A stretch of DNA of 64,000 nucleotides, taken from contig MOWL01000002.1 of NCBI GenBank assembly GCA_002110485.1, forward strand, positions 620,001 to 684,000, read 5' to 3'. The translations under genes were made by a program, and so were the position numbers. The notes beneath the pieces were generated by a model. That model worked only from the letters and a program-made list of their open reading frames with translations. It had not been told where the DNA came from and made no database searches. Positions 44,397 to 55,859 of the stretch are shown one piece after another. Origin of the DNA: Emergomyces orientalis (Eukaryota; Ascomycota; Eurotiomycetes; Onygenales; Ajellomycetaceae). Within the stretch, counting starts at the first letter, position 1; every line of letters begins with the position of its first letter.

Positions 44397-45279
44397 TGAT
44401 GGTCGCTTCTTGAATAAGGTTGCATGTGTGACAAATGTGACAAGTGTGGCGGAAAAGGGAGCGGGGAGGGAGGATGGGGAGGAACTGGGAGTTGGTTAGG
44501 CGATTATAATGCTGCAGTTTGTTCTTGCCCGTCCTCTACTGTTCCGTTTTCTTTTCTTCTTCGTTAATGTTTATTCTTTTATTCTGCTTTCCAGAATATT
44601 CTTAGACTTTCACTGGCTGTTGGGGGGATCTCATGTTTTGCGAGGTGGCTAGGCGTCAGCTGGCTTTTCCTTTCGAAAGTTGAACTGGTGTGATTGTGGG
44701 ACAGGCTTGATGAACAGATGCACTGCGGTAGATGGGAACCCTCAAATCATAAGTAGTTATTGGCTTAGTTAGAACTTCACAACCGAAATTGATCCCAAAT
44801 TGCACGTACAGAATTTTTGTGAAATGTGTGTTGATGTTGAAACCAGTTGCAGCACAGAGATCCGCATGCGCATAGTCATGTTGAGGGGTGGGCGTGATGA
44901 CCCAAAGTTTTAAATTTTTAAGGCACAATCAATACCTGAAGAAATTCAACATCATGATCTCTATCAGGCATAATCCCCCCGTCTAATAATAATTGATATT
45001 CACCTTTTATTCACAATTGCAAACCTCTAACTTCAGAGTGCTCCATATTTGTCGTATCAAATACTTGTCTCACAATATCCCCCTCAGCTTCTTTTGTGAC
45101 CCACCAGCCTTGAAAAAGTTAAGTGCGGCTACCTCAACCTCATAAATATATACTCCGTACATATACACAAGATAAATCCAAAGACCAATACGACCCCCGC
45201 ACAGCGGAATACACAAGCTGGGGCGGGAGATTCATCCCAACCTCTCCAATCAGATTACGAGAAAAGAAAAAGAAGAAAT
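44397..45279. other. intergenic, RdRP to ELP6
   Basis: No gene seen. A CT/AG-rich 3' untranslated region follows the RdRP stop, and an AT-rich promoter region precedes ELP6. Confidence 0.4.
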
Positions 45280-46787
45280 ATGCCTACACCCACCGCACCC
45301 CTCCTAGCCCCCTACACAGCATCCCCCCTTCCAGCCCAGTCCCTCACCCTTATCACCTCCGTTCTCGGCGCAACGAGTAATTGGCTGGTTCTAAGGATCC
45401 TGTGCGATGCTCTATCACCCGACAGCGGTGCAGGGGGAGAGGAACTGGGGTTTGACGGTGGAGTTGGCGGAAACGGGGTGAGAAAGGCAAACGGGCGCAT
45501 GGGAGTAGTTTTCGTGAGCTTCTTGAGGGGGTGGGATTTTTGGAGGGTGGAGGCCAGGAGGTTGGTATGTATTAATTATTGAATTGGTTTTTGGTTCCTT
45601 TGGTGTTGTATCAAACATACAAAGATTTTTTTCTTTTTCTTTTTTCTGCATTTTTTCAACGGTTTAATGCTTCCTTTTTTGGCCATTCCATCTACAATAC
45701 ATGGATATCCATGGCTTTTTTGTCCGGTACAAATTTCTGGGTGGGAAATGACTTCCAATTAATGCATTCAACTGCCATCACCATGTTCTACACATCGACG
45801 ATGATGAAAGTCCCTTTCATACTTGATACTGATACTGTATCTAGGGACTGGATCTCACCAGGATGTCAAATGAAGGCAGCTTCGCTTTCGTAGACGGGGT
45901 CTCACAACTGTTCTTATCTGCACAAACAGTGCCAGGCTCAGTACCTGGTCCTTCTGCTCTAAGCAGTTCTCCAACCCCGGCTCGGACACCGTTACACACC
46001 ACTTTACCTGCCCGAAGGCTGGTGCCAACCCATCCGCCCACTGTAACTAGCCATCAGATGAGCAACAGCAATTCAAGAAAGCTTCGATGGTCAAGCACGG
46101 GGAGTGGAGGCCTAGAGGCGCTGGAGCAAGATATCGCCTCCGCTATCGACGACTTAAACAACGATACAGCGTCAGATGAAAGGCCGGCGGAAAACGATAT
46201 TCTCCTTGTAGTAGATCAGCCAGATTTGCTCCTAGCTGCTACGGGTCCGGGGATGGGTGTTGGGGCTGTGGAGATGGGGGAGTTTTTGTTGGGGTTACGA
46301 CAGGTATGTAGAATGTGATATCGCAAGATAATAGATTTTTATCCTTCATATATTATTCTATGCAGCTCCAAATTTACGGGGAGTTAAACGCACAACATCA
46401 ATGGACTAATTAAATTCATCTCTTCTCCTTCCTGGGTAGCGTGTTCATTCTACTATCGTCACACTCGCTGCCGATTCACCTCTGATACACGCCGGTTCTG
46501 TTGAATCAGTGCAGCAACAACCAACACCGCTTGAGAGGGAGCATGCATCTTTAGTTGTGGGATGGGCACATCAGGCTAGGATGGTTATGCAGTTGAGGGG
46601 CTTGGATACGGGTGTTGCGCGTGATGTCAGTGGAGTACTAAGGATTAGTAAAGGGGGTGGATGGGTTCCGGAAACAGGGATGGGAGAGAAAGGGGGTAGA
46701 TATGGCCATACGGGCTTGGAAGAGAAGGAGGTATTGTACTTCGTACAAGGAGATGGCGCAGTTCGCGTATTTGGGAGGGGGGAGTGA
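45280..46787 (+). CDS. ELP6: Elongator complex subunit 6
   Basis: Three exons: 45280-45564, 45845-46303, 46440-46787; 363 aa, stop TGA. Elp6 is one of the RecA-like Elp4-Elp5-Elp6 ring proteins needed for tRNA wobble-uridine modification. Visible landmarks: SLTLITSVLGATSNWLVLRI, then VVFVSFLRGWDFW..EARRL, GSFAFVDGVSQLF, DILLVVDQPDLLLAATG (Walker B-like strand), RVHSTIVTLAADSPL, HASLVVGWAHQARMVMQLRGL and the final EEKEVLYFVQGDGAVRVFGRGE. Introns have GTATGT donors, are in phase 0, and join conserved blocks. The Ser/Thr/Pro-rich linker (SVPGPSALSSSPTPARTP) and Gly-rich loops are longer than in yeast. Confidence 0.85.
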
Positions 46788-47279
46788 GGAGATTGTCCAT
46801 GGATATTCTGAGTGTAAGATTTTTGGAGTGGAATCAAGACCTGCGATTAAAAGTATTGAATGGATCATAAAACCGTAGACTTGAGGAAAATCAATGACGC
46901 GGACGGCTGGAGACTTTCGATTTTCGAAGTTTGGGGAGTAAGTGACATGTAGTGCGCGTTTTGAAAACTGGCCAAGCCGAACACAAAATGTAATATGAAA
47001 AGACACACTTTAGCCGCAGAGCTCATGTCATTAAACTATTCATGCACACGGCGCACGCCATAATCCAGTTGTCTTTACCGCACGTTTTCCCACCCCCATC
47101 CGGCCAAACGAGTTGTTTCCTCTTTTTCGAATGTTGATAGCACGCTAGTAAACAAAACAGCAAACACCTCCGAATCGTTAAAAGAAATCAATCCGGCCAT
47201 CCACAAGGAAAAAGGAAAAAGATAATTCAACCCTTAGCCCAGATTGTCATTGGAAACCCTTCTTTCAACACCCTGCAAC
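46788..47279. other. intergenic between convergent ELP6 and RPL37
   Basis: Contains both 3' untranslated regions; no gene seen. Confidence 0.4.
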
Positions 47280-47926
47280 TTAATGCTTGTCTGGCCCCCG
47301 AGCTCCTTTGGGAGTGCCGGTTTGGAATCCGTTCTTGAATTTGCGGTCGACAGTTTTGAGATATCGCATGCGTCCACTTCCGGTGGTTCTTCGTCGCAGT
47401 GACTTCTCAGCCCAGTTGACTATTGATAGCAGAATAATTGATGTAAGTAAAAATCCCGATTTCCTTTCCGGTTTGCCAAAACTCCGATTTGTTTCCTTTC
47501 CGATTGCAAATTCCCCTCCTCTCAAACGGATCGAATGGATTGTATACTGGGGTTTAAAAAACGTACATTTCCGAGTCTTAGCGGATGGGTATCCGCAAGA
47601 TGAGCATGTGTGCTTTTGGATGTGGAGAGAGCGACGGCCTATTCAGAATTGCCCCAAATAATGTTCAGTTATCCTTCTTCTCTACAAATAGATCGCGGAT
47701 ATCGGGAAGCAGGTGTCTCGTGTCCAATTGCCTTTCCTTAACAAACGGATTCCGGGAGATCAAACTAACCGCAACGTCTGCACAGAGTGTGCGTCTTGTT
47801 ATGGCGCTTGCCAAAGCTGGAAGTTCCCTTCGCTATTCAATCTGTCAGTCGTCGTGAAAAGTATGTGATCGAATGGGGCTGTATATGAGGTTTAGTCGAG
47901 CGGAAGGCAGATCGGCACGTACTCAT
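47280..47926 (-). CDS. RPL37: 60S ribosomal protein L37 (eL37)
   Basis: Four exons: 47926-47923 (ATGA, four bases), 47832-47770, 47638-47567, 47419-47280; 92 aa, stop TAA. Structural protein of the large subunit. The spliced protein begins MTKGTSSFGKRHNK, contains the zinc site Cys residues of CRRCG and HTCSSCGYPSAKTR, then FNWAEKSLRRRTTGSGRMRY and ends RGPDKH: a full-length eL37. All donors are GTACGT or similar and all phases agree (1, 1, 1). The 4-nt first exon is needed to supply the Met and the first base of Thr-2. Divergent from NOP16. Confidence 0.93.
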
Positions 47927-48313
47927 CTTGAATTAGGGACTAGAATTCGAGGAATATCAGTAAATATTACGCGCACGAGTCTGGATCAACAAAAATAGCC
48001 TTCTCACCTGGAATGCTGCGTCTACAAGCGCTGGTCGTTGTCGTCGTTGTCGTCGCTGGGCGTTGGATCAAAAGTTCTCATCGCGGTCGGAAGTCGCTAA
48101 GCGAATTGTGGTGTAGGGTTCGAGCCCTACACGTGATCGCATTTCCTCTTTGGGACTCTAATACCACGTGAATGAAACACATGCAAACATGCCAAGAGCT
48201 GGTACAAACATCAGGTATCAGATTTAGTCAAAGAAATATTCTTCGGCATAGGATCTATAAACGGACCAACAAAGAGCTTCAAGTGGTTGCCTCAGAAAAG
48301 CCGTGGATTAAAG
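47927..48313. promoter_or_regulatory. divergent RPL37-NOP16 promoter with a PAC-type box
   Basis: 387 bp between two ribosome-production genes reading apart. It contains CTCATCGC at 48077-48084, the complement of the PAC element GCGATGAG known from yeast ribosome-biogenesis promoters, about 230 bp from the NOP16 ATG. Also present is a perfect inverted repeat GTAGGGTTCGAGCCCTAC near 48112-48129 that looks like a tRNA T-arm, but no tRNA body is found. Confidence 0.5.
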
Positions 48314-49119
48314 ATGGGTCGCATTTTGCAGAAAAGGAAGAATCGCTCGGGCGCCCCAAGAGTGAAGCAACGGGCCAACCGCCTAAAAAATGGGAACAAG
48401 AAAATCAATGTTCTTGGAAACGCTATCATTGCGCAGAACTGGTGAATACCAAAATCCCTTTATACTGCTTTTTCCCACAATTACATTTACATTCCTGTAC
48501 CGAGCTAACATTTCATAGGGATAAAAAGTTAACCCTGACCCAAAATTACCGGCGACTCGGTTTAGCATCCCAACTCAACGCCCCAACTGGCGGCGCGGAG
48601 AAAAAAGTTGATGATCCGTCAGATGGCCAACAACATGCAGATTCTTTACATCTCTTATCCTCCTCAACAATTGTGAAGACGCTGAAGCCTACCGAAGCGC
48701 GCGTCGAACGAGATCCTGAAACGGGGAAGATCCTCCGCGTGATCCATCCGGAGAACGACGACGAAGTGGAAATTGCAGGGAGAAAGCGTCGGAAAGCAAA
48801 CCCGCTGGAAGACCCATTGAAAGAAGTTGAAGATTTTGACCGCAATGTTACAACTATGAGTATTCAGGGAAGCATGTCTTCGTCGGCCGTGGTTCAAGCG
48901 CTGGAGCACCAAGTTGCACTGGAAGAGGAAGCGTTGAAGAAGAAGAAGCCCAGACAGCAGAGTAAGCGTGAGGAGGAGTGGCTAGAGAGATTGGTGGCAA
49001 AGCATGGTGATGATATTAGTGCCATGTTTAGGGATAGGAGGTTGAACCGCATGCAGCAGACGGAGGGGGATATAAGACGGAGGCTGAAGAGGTGGAAGGA
49101 AAAGCGGGGAGATACCTAG
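48314..49119 (+). CDS. NOP16: 60S pre-ribosome assembly factor Nop16
   Basis: Two exons, 48314-48441 and 48519-49119; 242 aa, stop TAG. Nucleolar protein of 66S pre-ribosomal particles. The start MGRILQKRKNRSG, followed by RVKQRANRLKNGNKKIN and ending NAIIAQNW, is diagnostic. After the intron (GTGAAT donor, GCTAAC branch, CATAG acceptor) come DKKLTLTQNYRRLGLASQLN, an acidic/basic linker, and the C-terminal LERLVAKHGDDISAMFRDRR block, then NRMQQTEGDIRRRLKRW. A long open frame upstream of 48314 is not used: the true start is in another frame. Confidence 0.92.
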
Positions 49120-50064
49120 GGGGACATCTACCTATGTACGAGAAGCTTTTTGAAACTTAGATAGATAGGAAGACTGGGTTTGGCATGGCGTTTTTACCAG
49201 GTTGGGACTTTAATATTCATGGGAAGAATTGTTGGTTTTTTTTTTCCGCGGCCATATTACATTGCCCAGCTGTCTTAACACTTGCGAATTCGCAGATTTT
49301 CACGTTTACCGAACTATTAGGCAGATACAAATTTGTGCTGGGCTACTAACAGTACTACCCACCTAATTTATATTCAGGGGTAAATACCGCTACGATTGAA
49401 GTGCATCTCCAATTCCTTTCTCCATTTCCTTTCCAAAAATAAAAAAAGAAGGAAAAAAGAATTAGCATCTGTATAGTCAATTTCCATAGTTACGAGGCTT
49501 GTGTATATCCTGTCTCACTGCATGCACCTACAAGTACCTACTACCCAGGTCATAATGTATGCGACTGGCAACTTCAATGACCTCCCTTTGCCACAGGCAG
49601 GCTGCCAGGGACAATGCTGGGTGGATATGAAATGAATGATGAAAGAATAGACAAAGTAAAATGAAAGCAATGAAACCCCATTAATGAAATTCAACTGGTG
49701 TCTTTTTTTTTTTTTTTTTTTTGTTTTGTTTTGTTTCAATGTATCAAATCAATGGCATTCTTTTAGATTGTCGCCTTGTCTAAGGGCGCGGTGAGATGAT
49801 GAATCAATGTAAAAGAGAATGAAATAACACCGCGCCTCACCACATTCACAAATCTGGTTATTTATTTCTAGGGTTTTAAAAAAGATTTCCCCTCTCTTTT
49901 CTTTCTTTTCTCTTCAATTTTATGTCTCTTCAATACAAAGTTGCATTCTCATAATTTCTCTGCTCAAATCAAGCTGTGCTCTATTATCTCTCTTGGCTAT
50001 TTAATACTATCTTTGCATTTCCAATATCTGGTTATCTTTTTTGATATTCCGACGTGTCAACAAC
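49120..50064. other. intergenic, NOP16 to GPI-type protein
   Basis: No gene seen. Holds a long T-run near 49705-49725 and pyrimidine-rich leader sequence before 50065. Confidence 0.4.
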
Positions 50065-51149
50065 ATGCCTGGAATGCCTAAGGTTCTTGCGGCCCTTATG
50101 CTGCTCTGCCATCTGTCCATTGCACAGCTGTAGGTACTCCCAAGCTAAGACAAGGTGTTGTGGACAGAGAAAAGCTGACTGAGAAAAATATGTTATTGAA
50201 GCTTTGGGCTTCCATTTCCAAACATTGTGCCTGGGCTTCCTGGGCTTCCCAGGTTGGACTGTTTAGTTGGTCGTGACGACAATTGCGGAGAGCTGCCAGA
50301 CGGAACAGCTCCATTCCTGGTCAAAATGTGCAATAAGGGAGGGACAAAACAAATTGACTGTCGCGAAGTGTGCGTTTCTTCCTGCCACGAAAAAAAACCA
50401 CATTTCTTTTAAACAAAAAGCGGGAAAAGTAATAAAAGAAAGCCAGAACTAATAATAAAATCCTAGGCTCAAAAATATTGATCCCGTCGGCACAAAGAAC
50501 GATGCATACTGTAAGTGGCTAATAATAATATCCAAATGAGACAAAGCACGAAACACATGGGCGATACGCGAAAGAAATAAAGAGACAATTCTAACGTCAA
50601 CGCCCATGCAAAAAAAAAAAAAACCAATAAACAATAACAGGCACGATATCCTCCAAAGATAGCATTGGTCCTGTCTGCATATTCAACGGAGCGGAATATA
50701 GCGTAAATGATAAAAACGAAGTGAAATTTGAAGCAAGTGGCACTCGAACTGCAAACGCAGCTTCATCTGCAATCGAAATCTCGACTCTCTCATTCGCGAT
50801 GGCGACTAACTATGGTAGCAAGATCACTCATACCACCGCACCAACCCTGACGTTTTTCCCGAGCACAACTCCATCTTCAGAGGGTACAAGCAGCGATGCT
50901 GATGACGCAACTCGCACGACTGATGCCTCCACTATTACCATTGACACTTCGTCGATTGAGACCGTACTGGGCTCCACGAAAGATGTCACGGTAACGATTC
51001 CCCCGCCAACGGCTTCAATGGCAGCGAATGCGCCTCTTAGGTCTGTCTCTGTGGCAAGAGGGTCTCTGATGGCTAATGGGGTTGTGGGGAGCTTGGTTGT
51101 GGCATTCTTTGCGGTAATATTTTTCTTGGTTTTGTTTGATATCGATTAG
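50065..51149 (+). CDS. secreted, probably GPI-anchored cysteine-containing protein
   Basis: Four exons: 50065-50129, 50253-50369, 50467-50510, 50641-51149; 244 aa, stop TAG. The N-terminal signal peptide (MPGMPKVLAALMLLCHLSIA) is followed by a Cys-containing domain (LLDCLVGRDDNC, MCNKGG..QIDCREV, YCTISSKDSIGPVCIFNG). Then a long Ser/Thr-rich stalk and a C-terminal hydrophobic tail (VVGSLVVAFFAVIFFLVLF) form a typical GPI-attachment layout, so it is expected at the plasma membrane or cell wall. All four exons keep phase (2, 2, 1). Exon 3 is only 44 nt. No named family recognised; a small effector-like or wall protein is possible. Confidence 0.75.
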
Positions 51150-51690
51150 GCGAGTGAGAGGGGAGGTTCTATGGCAGTATTCACCATTTCGTGCCTGATT
51201 GTCGTGGTTCCTTGGATTTGGAAAAAAGAAAGGGTTTGAAAGAAAGGGTGGATAAACGAAAAAAAGTGGTTGAATGGAAATTACATTTCAAATTGTTAGG
51301 AAATTTTTATTATTTTTCTATGAGTGTTTCCCTTTCGAACGACCAAGGTAAATCAACAATGGCAGAAATCTGTTCGATGTTAAGTTACTGTGTCTTGGCG
51401 ACGAGGTGTTTACCCAAACTGTTTGGAATCGGATTAACAATCCTCCCGGAACCCTCCCGGCAACCCCTTATCAGTAATTAGATGATTGCGCATGCTGCGG
51501 TGTATGATCGTTAGATACGCGTATAGTACTCCGCGTCTACATAGCTAATTCTTAAAAAGTTGAAAGACACTATCGCGAATTGTGCAGCGCGGAGCGCCTC
51601 TTGGGGCCGATCTCATAATCGTAACATCAATACAATTAACATATGACCATCATATAGGATGCAAAATAACACCACGGGCAAATCAACCGG
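51150..51690. other. intergenic between convergent genes
   Basis: No gene seen; shared 3' untranslated sequence. Confidence 0.4.
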
Positions 51691-53502
51691 TTATACAACT
51701 TTACCAGTATCAGAGCCACTGTCATCAATACTAATACGCTGCACAACTCTAACCCATCTCCTCCGTCTCCATTCTCCCGTTCCACCAGAACCAGCAAGGC
51801 CCTCTTCAAAGTCCCTTTTAACTAATTTCCCCTTTCCCTTGGAATTCCCTTTCTGTCCAGCTTTAATACTTTTACCTTTCGGCTCATAACAGTCTCCATA
51901 CGCTAAGTCATCATCATTGTTATAAGCATCCTCATCAGGAGGGTGGAAGGGTAAGTCCCACACCCAGCCTCCGACTTCCTCGCCAACCCCATTGCCGCTG
52001 GAGCCAGGCACTTCAAATTCGACGCCAGTAATCATCCGCTCTATCACCCACTCACGACATTCAAGGTCTAGTTGCCACTTTTTGCCCTTCCACTTCCATC
52101 CTGGGGGGGGCTTGACATCCTCGAAAAACCGCGTACCCCTTGGTCGATCGCCAGCGATACGAGATGGAGATAATGGGTCATAGGGTGTGGGAGTGAATAC
52201 AAATGATTCCCAATCTGAAGTTGCGGAGTATGGTGAAAGGGTTTTGTGCTGGAGTTCAAAAACTTCCACTTCTCTTTCTTCGGGGTACGTATCAAGGGAA
52301 ATTGCAGCGGCAGATTTAAGACATGTCAGAAGTGACGACGGTGATGAGGGGATCGGGATTCCGAAAACGGTGCAGAAAGCATCACCGGCCGTACTCTGAG
52401 CTTCGGTGGTTGCGTCTTTCATTTGTTGGCTGATTTGTTGCATGAACGCGGCAACGCTGGGATTGTTTCCGAAAATGGCGGCGTTTCCACCGATAAGGCA
52501 TAACGTACGCCATGGGATAAGAGGGGCTGTTAAAAACAGAATAGCAGAGATAATCGTGAGCAGGAGGAAAAGCGTGGAGGATAAGGTTTCGTTGGAAAAA
52601 TTTGTAGCTGGGGACAAAAGCGATACAGTGGCATCGTGTAGGTTCGCAAAGTCTGCCATACTATTCTGGAGGTCCCGTATGTTGCGGAAGAAATCTTTTG
52701 ACGTTTCTGAGGCGGGTTTGATTGTTTGCGCTGGAGCAAGGGCGGGTCCCTCGTATGAGTAGTACGCAGTTGTGCTCGAGGTTGAAGCAGAAGCGGGTGG
52801 AGGAGGATGGCGAGCAAGGAATCCGGGGACCATGATAAAGAGTAGAAAGACGGCAAATGGGAGAATGATCAGTAAATATGGGTCTAGACAGATAAATGAG
52901 TAGACGAAAAGGAAAGACAGAGTGTGCGTTGGAGTTTGCCAGCTTAGGACATTAATCACACGTTCCTGGAAAAGAAAAACGATTCCGATTCTACATAATA
53001 GTTAGCAAAAGAAAAAATGTGCAACTGACTAAATAAGGGTATAGAAAGGGCATCATGCCTAGCATTAAAGCGCCGAAAGTTGTTGCTCATCGTAGGAAGG
53101 CTGAAAGCAGGCCGGTCAATGTGTACAGTGGAAGGTTTATTCGCTGGAGAATCAGCGTCTTCCCCAGGGCCTTCCACGGGTATAACCTGCTGCCATAGTC
53201 TGGATAATGTCAGTTAGCTCCAGTAGTAACTAGTTGCATGATGGTATATTAGGCCTATACTTTGCTAACAGCCGTTCCTGTATAGAGAACCCAGCAGTCC
53301 AGTCAGCCTTTGCCTTGGCATCGGATTTCACGTCCTGGAATTTTTGCTTGAGTCGCCGAGCAGATAGCCCGGATTTGGCAGAATCATTGCCGCTTTTCTT
53401 TCCAGCTGAACTAGGACTGTCCTCACTTGACTGCGGTGAAATTGAAATGACTGGAATGGGGTCTCCACGGTTGACGCAGGCGTCTGCAGTAAACTCATCC
53501 AT
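51691..53502 (-). CDS. PEX24/dysferlin-domain peroxisomal membrane protein (Pex30/Pex31-like)
   Basis: Exons 53502-53261, 53199-53059, 52990-51691; 560 aa. Members of this peroxin family sit in ER and peroxisome membranes and regulate peroxisome number. The charged N-terminus (LSARRLKQKFQDVKSDAKAK, IQERLLAKLWQQVIP) leads into a membrane region (VLSWQTPTHTLSFLFVYSFI, YLLIILPFAVFLLFIMVPG) and a second hydrophobic pair (TLFLLLTIISAILFLTAPLI, WRTLCLIGG). The C-terminal dysferlin-like part has PPPGWKWKGKKWQLDLECREW and GWVWDLPF. The tail is Lys/Gly-rich. Intron 2 has a GC donor (AG-GCATGA), the only join that keeps the conserved NARIGIVFLFQERVI frame. Stop not shared with any neighbour. Confidence 0.8.
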
Positions 53503-54380
53503 GCTGATGCTGAGGGATCGCTTCCTCTATGTTTCTATGTTCAGCACCGCATTCGGCGCAGAAGGTATGACGACTGCAGAGTACGGACTATAGCGCAGCA
53601 ATACAAATGTAAAGGGTATATCGCTATTGCATAGCAGAATAACCTCCTGCTGTGCAATACGGATGAGATATAGAGAGCCGACGTTGGTCCATGTGGTCTC
53701 GAGAACTTGATATCATGATCGATAGCTACCACTGCCAAGGTTCAAACCTCGGCTCATGCCAAGGATCAGCTGCTAATAGACTAACCGTAAATAGCTAGTG
53801 TAGTTTAAACAGCTTACCTAATTAAGCAAGACACTGCCAGCCTTATCTGATCACGCTAATCCTCCCAGGGCACAGGCCAGGAGCCCGCGGCATTGGAGGT
53901 TCCAACCAAGTTTGCCCAGGTGGTGGGAAGATCTTCCACCCGACTTTAACAAATAGGTATTATTATGTTTTGGGCTCAGCAAACTATGGATAATTGTACA
54001 AGCCGCGAATTGAACGGAATACCTGCTATCTGCACTGTTGCCCCATTTGTATGCCTACCTAAGCATATTGCCAGCCAAGATTGGCGACTGGGGAAAATGC
54101 CCAAAGCCTCCTGAAAGTGGATGATTTGATGCTGCTAGGGATCGGACCTGAAGGAAATTCATATTGGGCAAAATAATCCCATCGTTATGTATTGTATTAT
54201 ACATTCTCTTACAAATTGCTCTTCACCGTCTATTATTTAATATATATTATTATTTACAGGATGAACTATCCTGGCATCTGCCCTATCCATCAGCAATCCA
54301 TCATCAAAAATGTTACATCCAACCCACAAGAGCCAAAACAACCCGTCGAAAAAAGTATTCAGCCCGTTTACATCCCCCAT
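53503..54380. other. spacer upstream of the peroxin gene
   Basis: No gene seen. A T-arm-like inverted repeat near 53738-53757 has no tRNA around it. Confidence 0.4.
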
Positions 54381-55859
54381 CTATCCCAAATATCTCATCA
54401 CCCCCTCAAAAGCCACCAATGCCACTGCGTTCGCAGGGAATGCCCTCAAAAAGCAAGGCAGAAATCCCCGCCAGTATCCCCTCCACCCGCTTTCTTTCGC
54501 GACAGCTACTGCTGCATCCCTCCACCGCGGAAATCTCCTTTCGCCATCCCCTAGCTTCCCGCCTAACGGATCCGTCATAATCCGTTGTTTCACCACATCG
54601 GACGGGTATGAGGTGAGCCAAAACACTTGCGCTGACAAGCCACCCGCCCAGAAGTTAATTGCTGGTGTGGATATTTGAGTATGCTGCCTCATGAGTCGGG
54701 AGAAAATGTCATAGGTGCCCCACCAGAAGAAGAAAAACGAGCGGAATAATAAAGTGGCGCAAAGCCCGCGATAAAGCCCAGAGATGCCATGTGTACGAAG
54801 CTATGAGAGAAACCAGAGGTTAATGGGGAGATTGTATGAAATTGGTAAAAATAAAAATAAAAATAAAAATAAAATAAAAATAATAGTAACAATGACACAT
54901 AATAAGGAACATACAATCTTCTTTGTGCAGTCAATTGGGCCGCTATATAGCCGTTGCTTCTTATCCGCCGCATATTGGATCTGCAATCGCGCTTTCACAT
55001 GCTCAACTGGTGCTGCTATAAAGCTCACTGTGGAACCTGCCATAATGCCAGCGATGCCGTGACCAAAGCTAGGGAGTCGATCTGGGGCTTTCTTTGAAGC
55101 AAAAGGTATTGATCGTCGTAGTTGTTGGTTCGCAAAGACGTGTTCGAATAAGAGACGCCGATAGAGCGTCAATGACCCGAGCATGCTATAGCAAAATTAG
55201 AAAAGAATGGTACGAGATAAAACCATATATGAGGACGCAAATTGAACGACTGACACTGAATCCATGACCATCCATCCCATCAAGGGTGGTGATGCGCCTT
55301 TATACAGGGCCCTGACCCCTTCATTTCGGACAGTCTGAAGCAGACAATCTAGGGGGCCACTGAAATGTGTAGCTTTTGTCGTTTGAAGACGAACCTTAAT
55401 GGTGTCGAATCTGTTGACCAATTGTCAGTCATAAGACAGGATGGCAAGCCAGAGTTGAGTGGGAATGATATAACATACGGGTGTCCCACTATAAATTATC
55501 CAATATGAAAGGTAGGTAATTTCGTCAGCGTGAATTTGATACCAATAGCAAACTATATCGTAATCAAAACGAACAATCCCTAATAGAAACTATGACCAGG
55601 CCCATCATATTGACATCCACCTTATACCGCAGCAGGATATATTGAATTCTCGCAGGAAAGGCAAAACGCATACAGTCACAGGATCCAGGCGGCAGGAAAG
55701 GGGCAAATACGCACCACTCAACTTGGCAATGCCAGAAAACACGCCCGCCACAAATCCCTTATAATCTTTTTTCTTCCCCTTCGACTGGGCAACATCTGGT
55801 TTTTCTCGAATGCCATTCCCCTCCTGATTTCTCATATCCGCGGCCCCCATTCCACTCAA
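54381..55859 (-). CDS. mitochondrial SLC25 carrier (Crc1/Ymc1/Ort1-like group)
   Basis: Five exons: 55859-55715, 55488-55479 (10 nt), 55410-55255, 55185-54915, 54800-54381; 333 aa, stop TAG. Six-helix inner-membrane exchanger. Repeat signatures: GHPFDTIKVRLQTT (helix 1), APVEHVKARLQIQYA (helix 3) and SYPSDVVKQRIMTD (helix 5), each with the PxD/ExxK/R motif, and GVRALYKGASPPLMG, GISGLYRGLCATLLFR, GWRGYWRGFLPCFLRAFPAN as even-helix partners. The first signature best fits the carnitine/ornithine/Ymc group; substrate unknown. The 10-nt exon supplies VGHP; without it the first signature is lost. The N-terminus is short and charged. Confidence 0.87.

Noticed and set aside
48100..48135. tRNA gene in the RPL37-NOP16 promoter
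   Set aside because: Only a T-arm-like hairpin is present; no pairing acceptor stem, D-arm or anticodon arm fits upstream.
48172..48313. Long frame starting at 48172 as the N-terminus of NOP16
   Set aside because: The conserved MGRILQKRKNRSG start lies in another frame at 48314 and splices into the downstream exon.
53735..53760. T-arm-like repeat upstream of the peroxin gene
   Set aside because: No other tRNA part on either strand.
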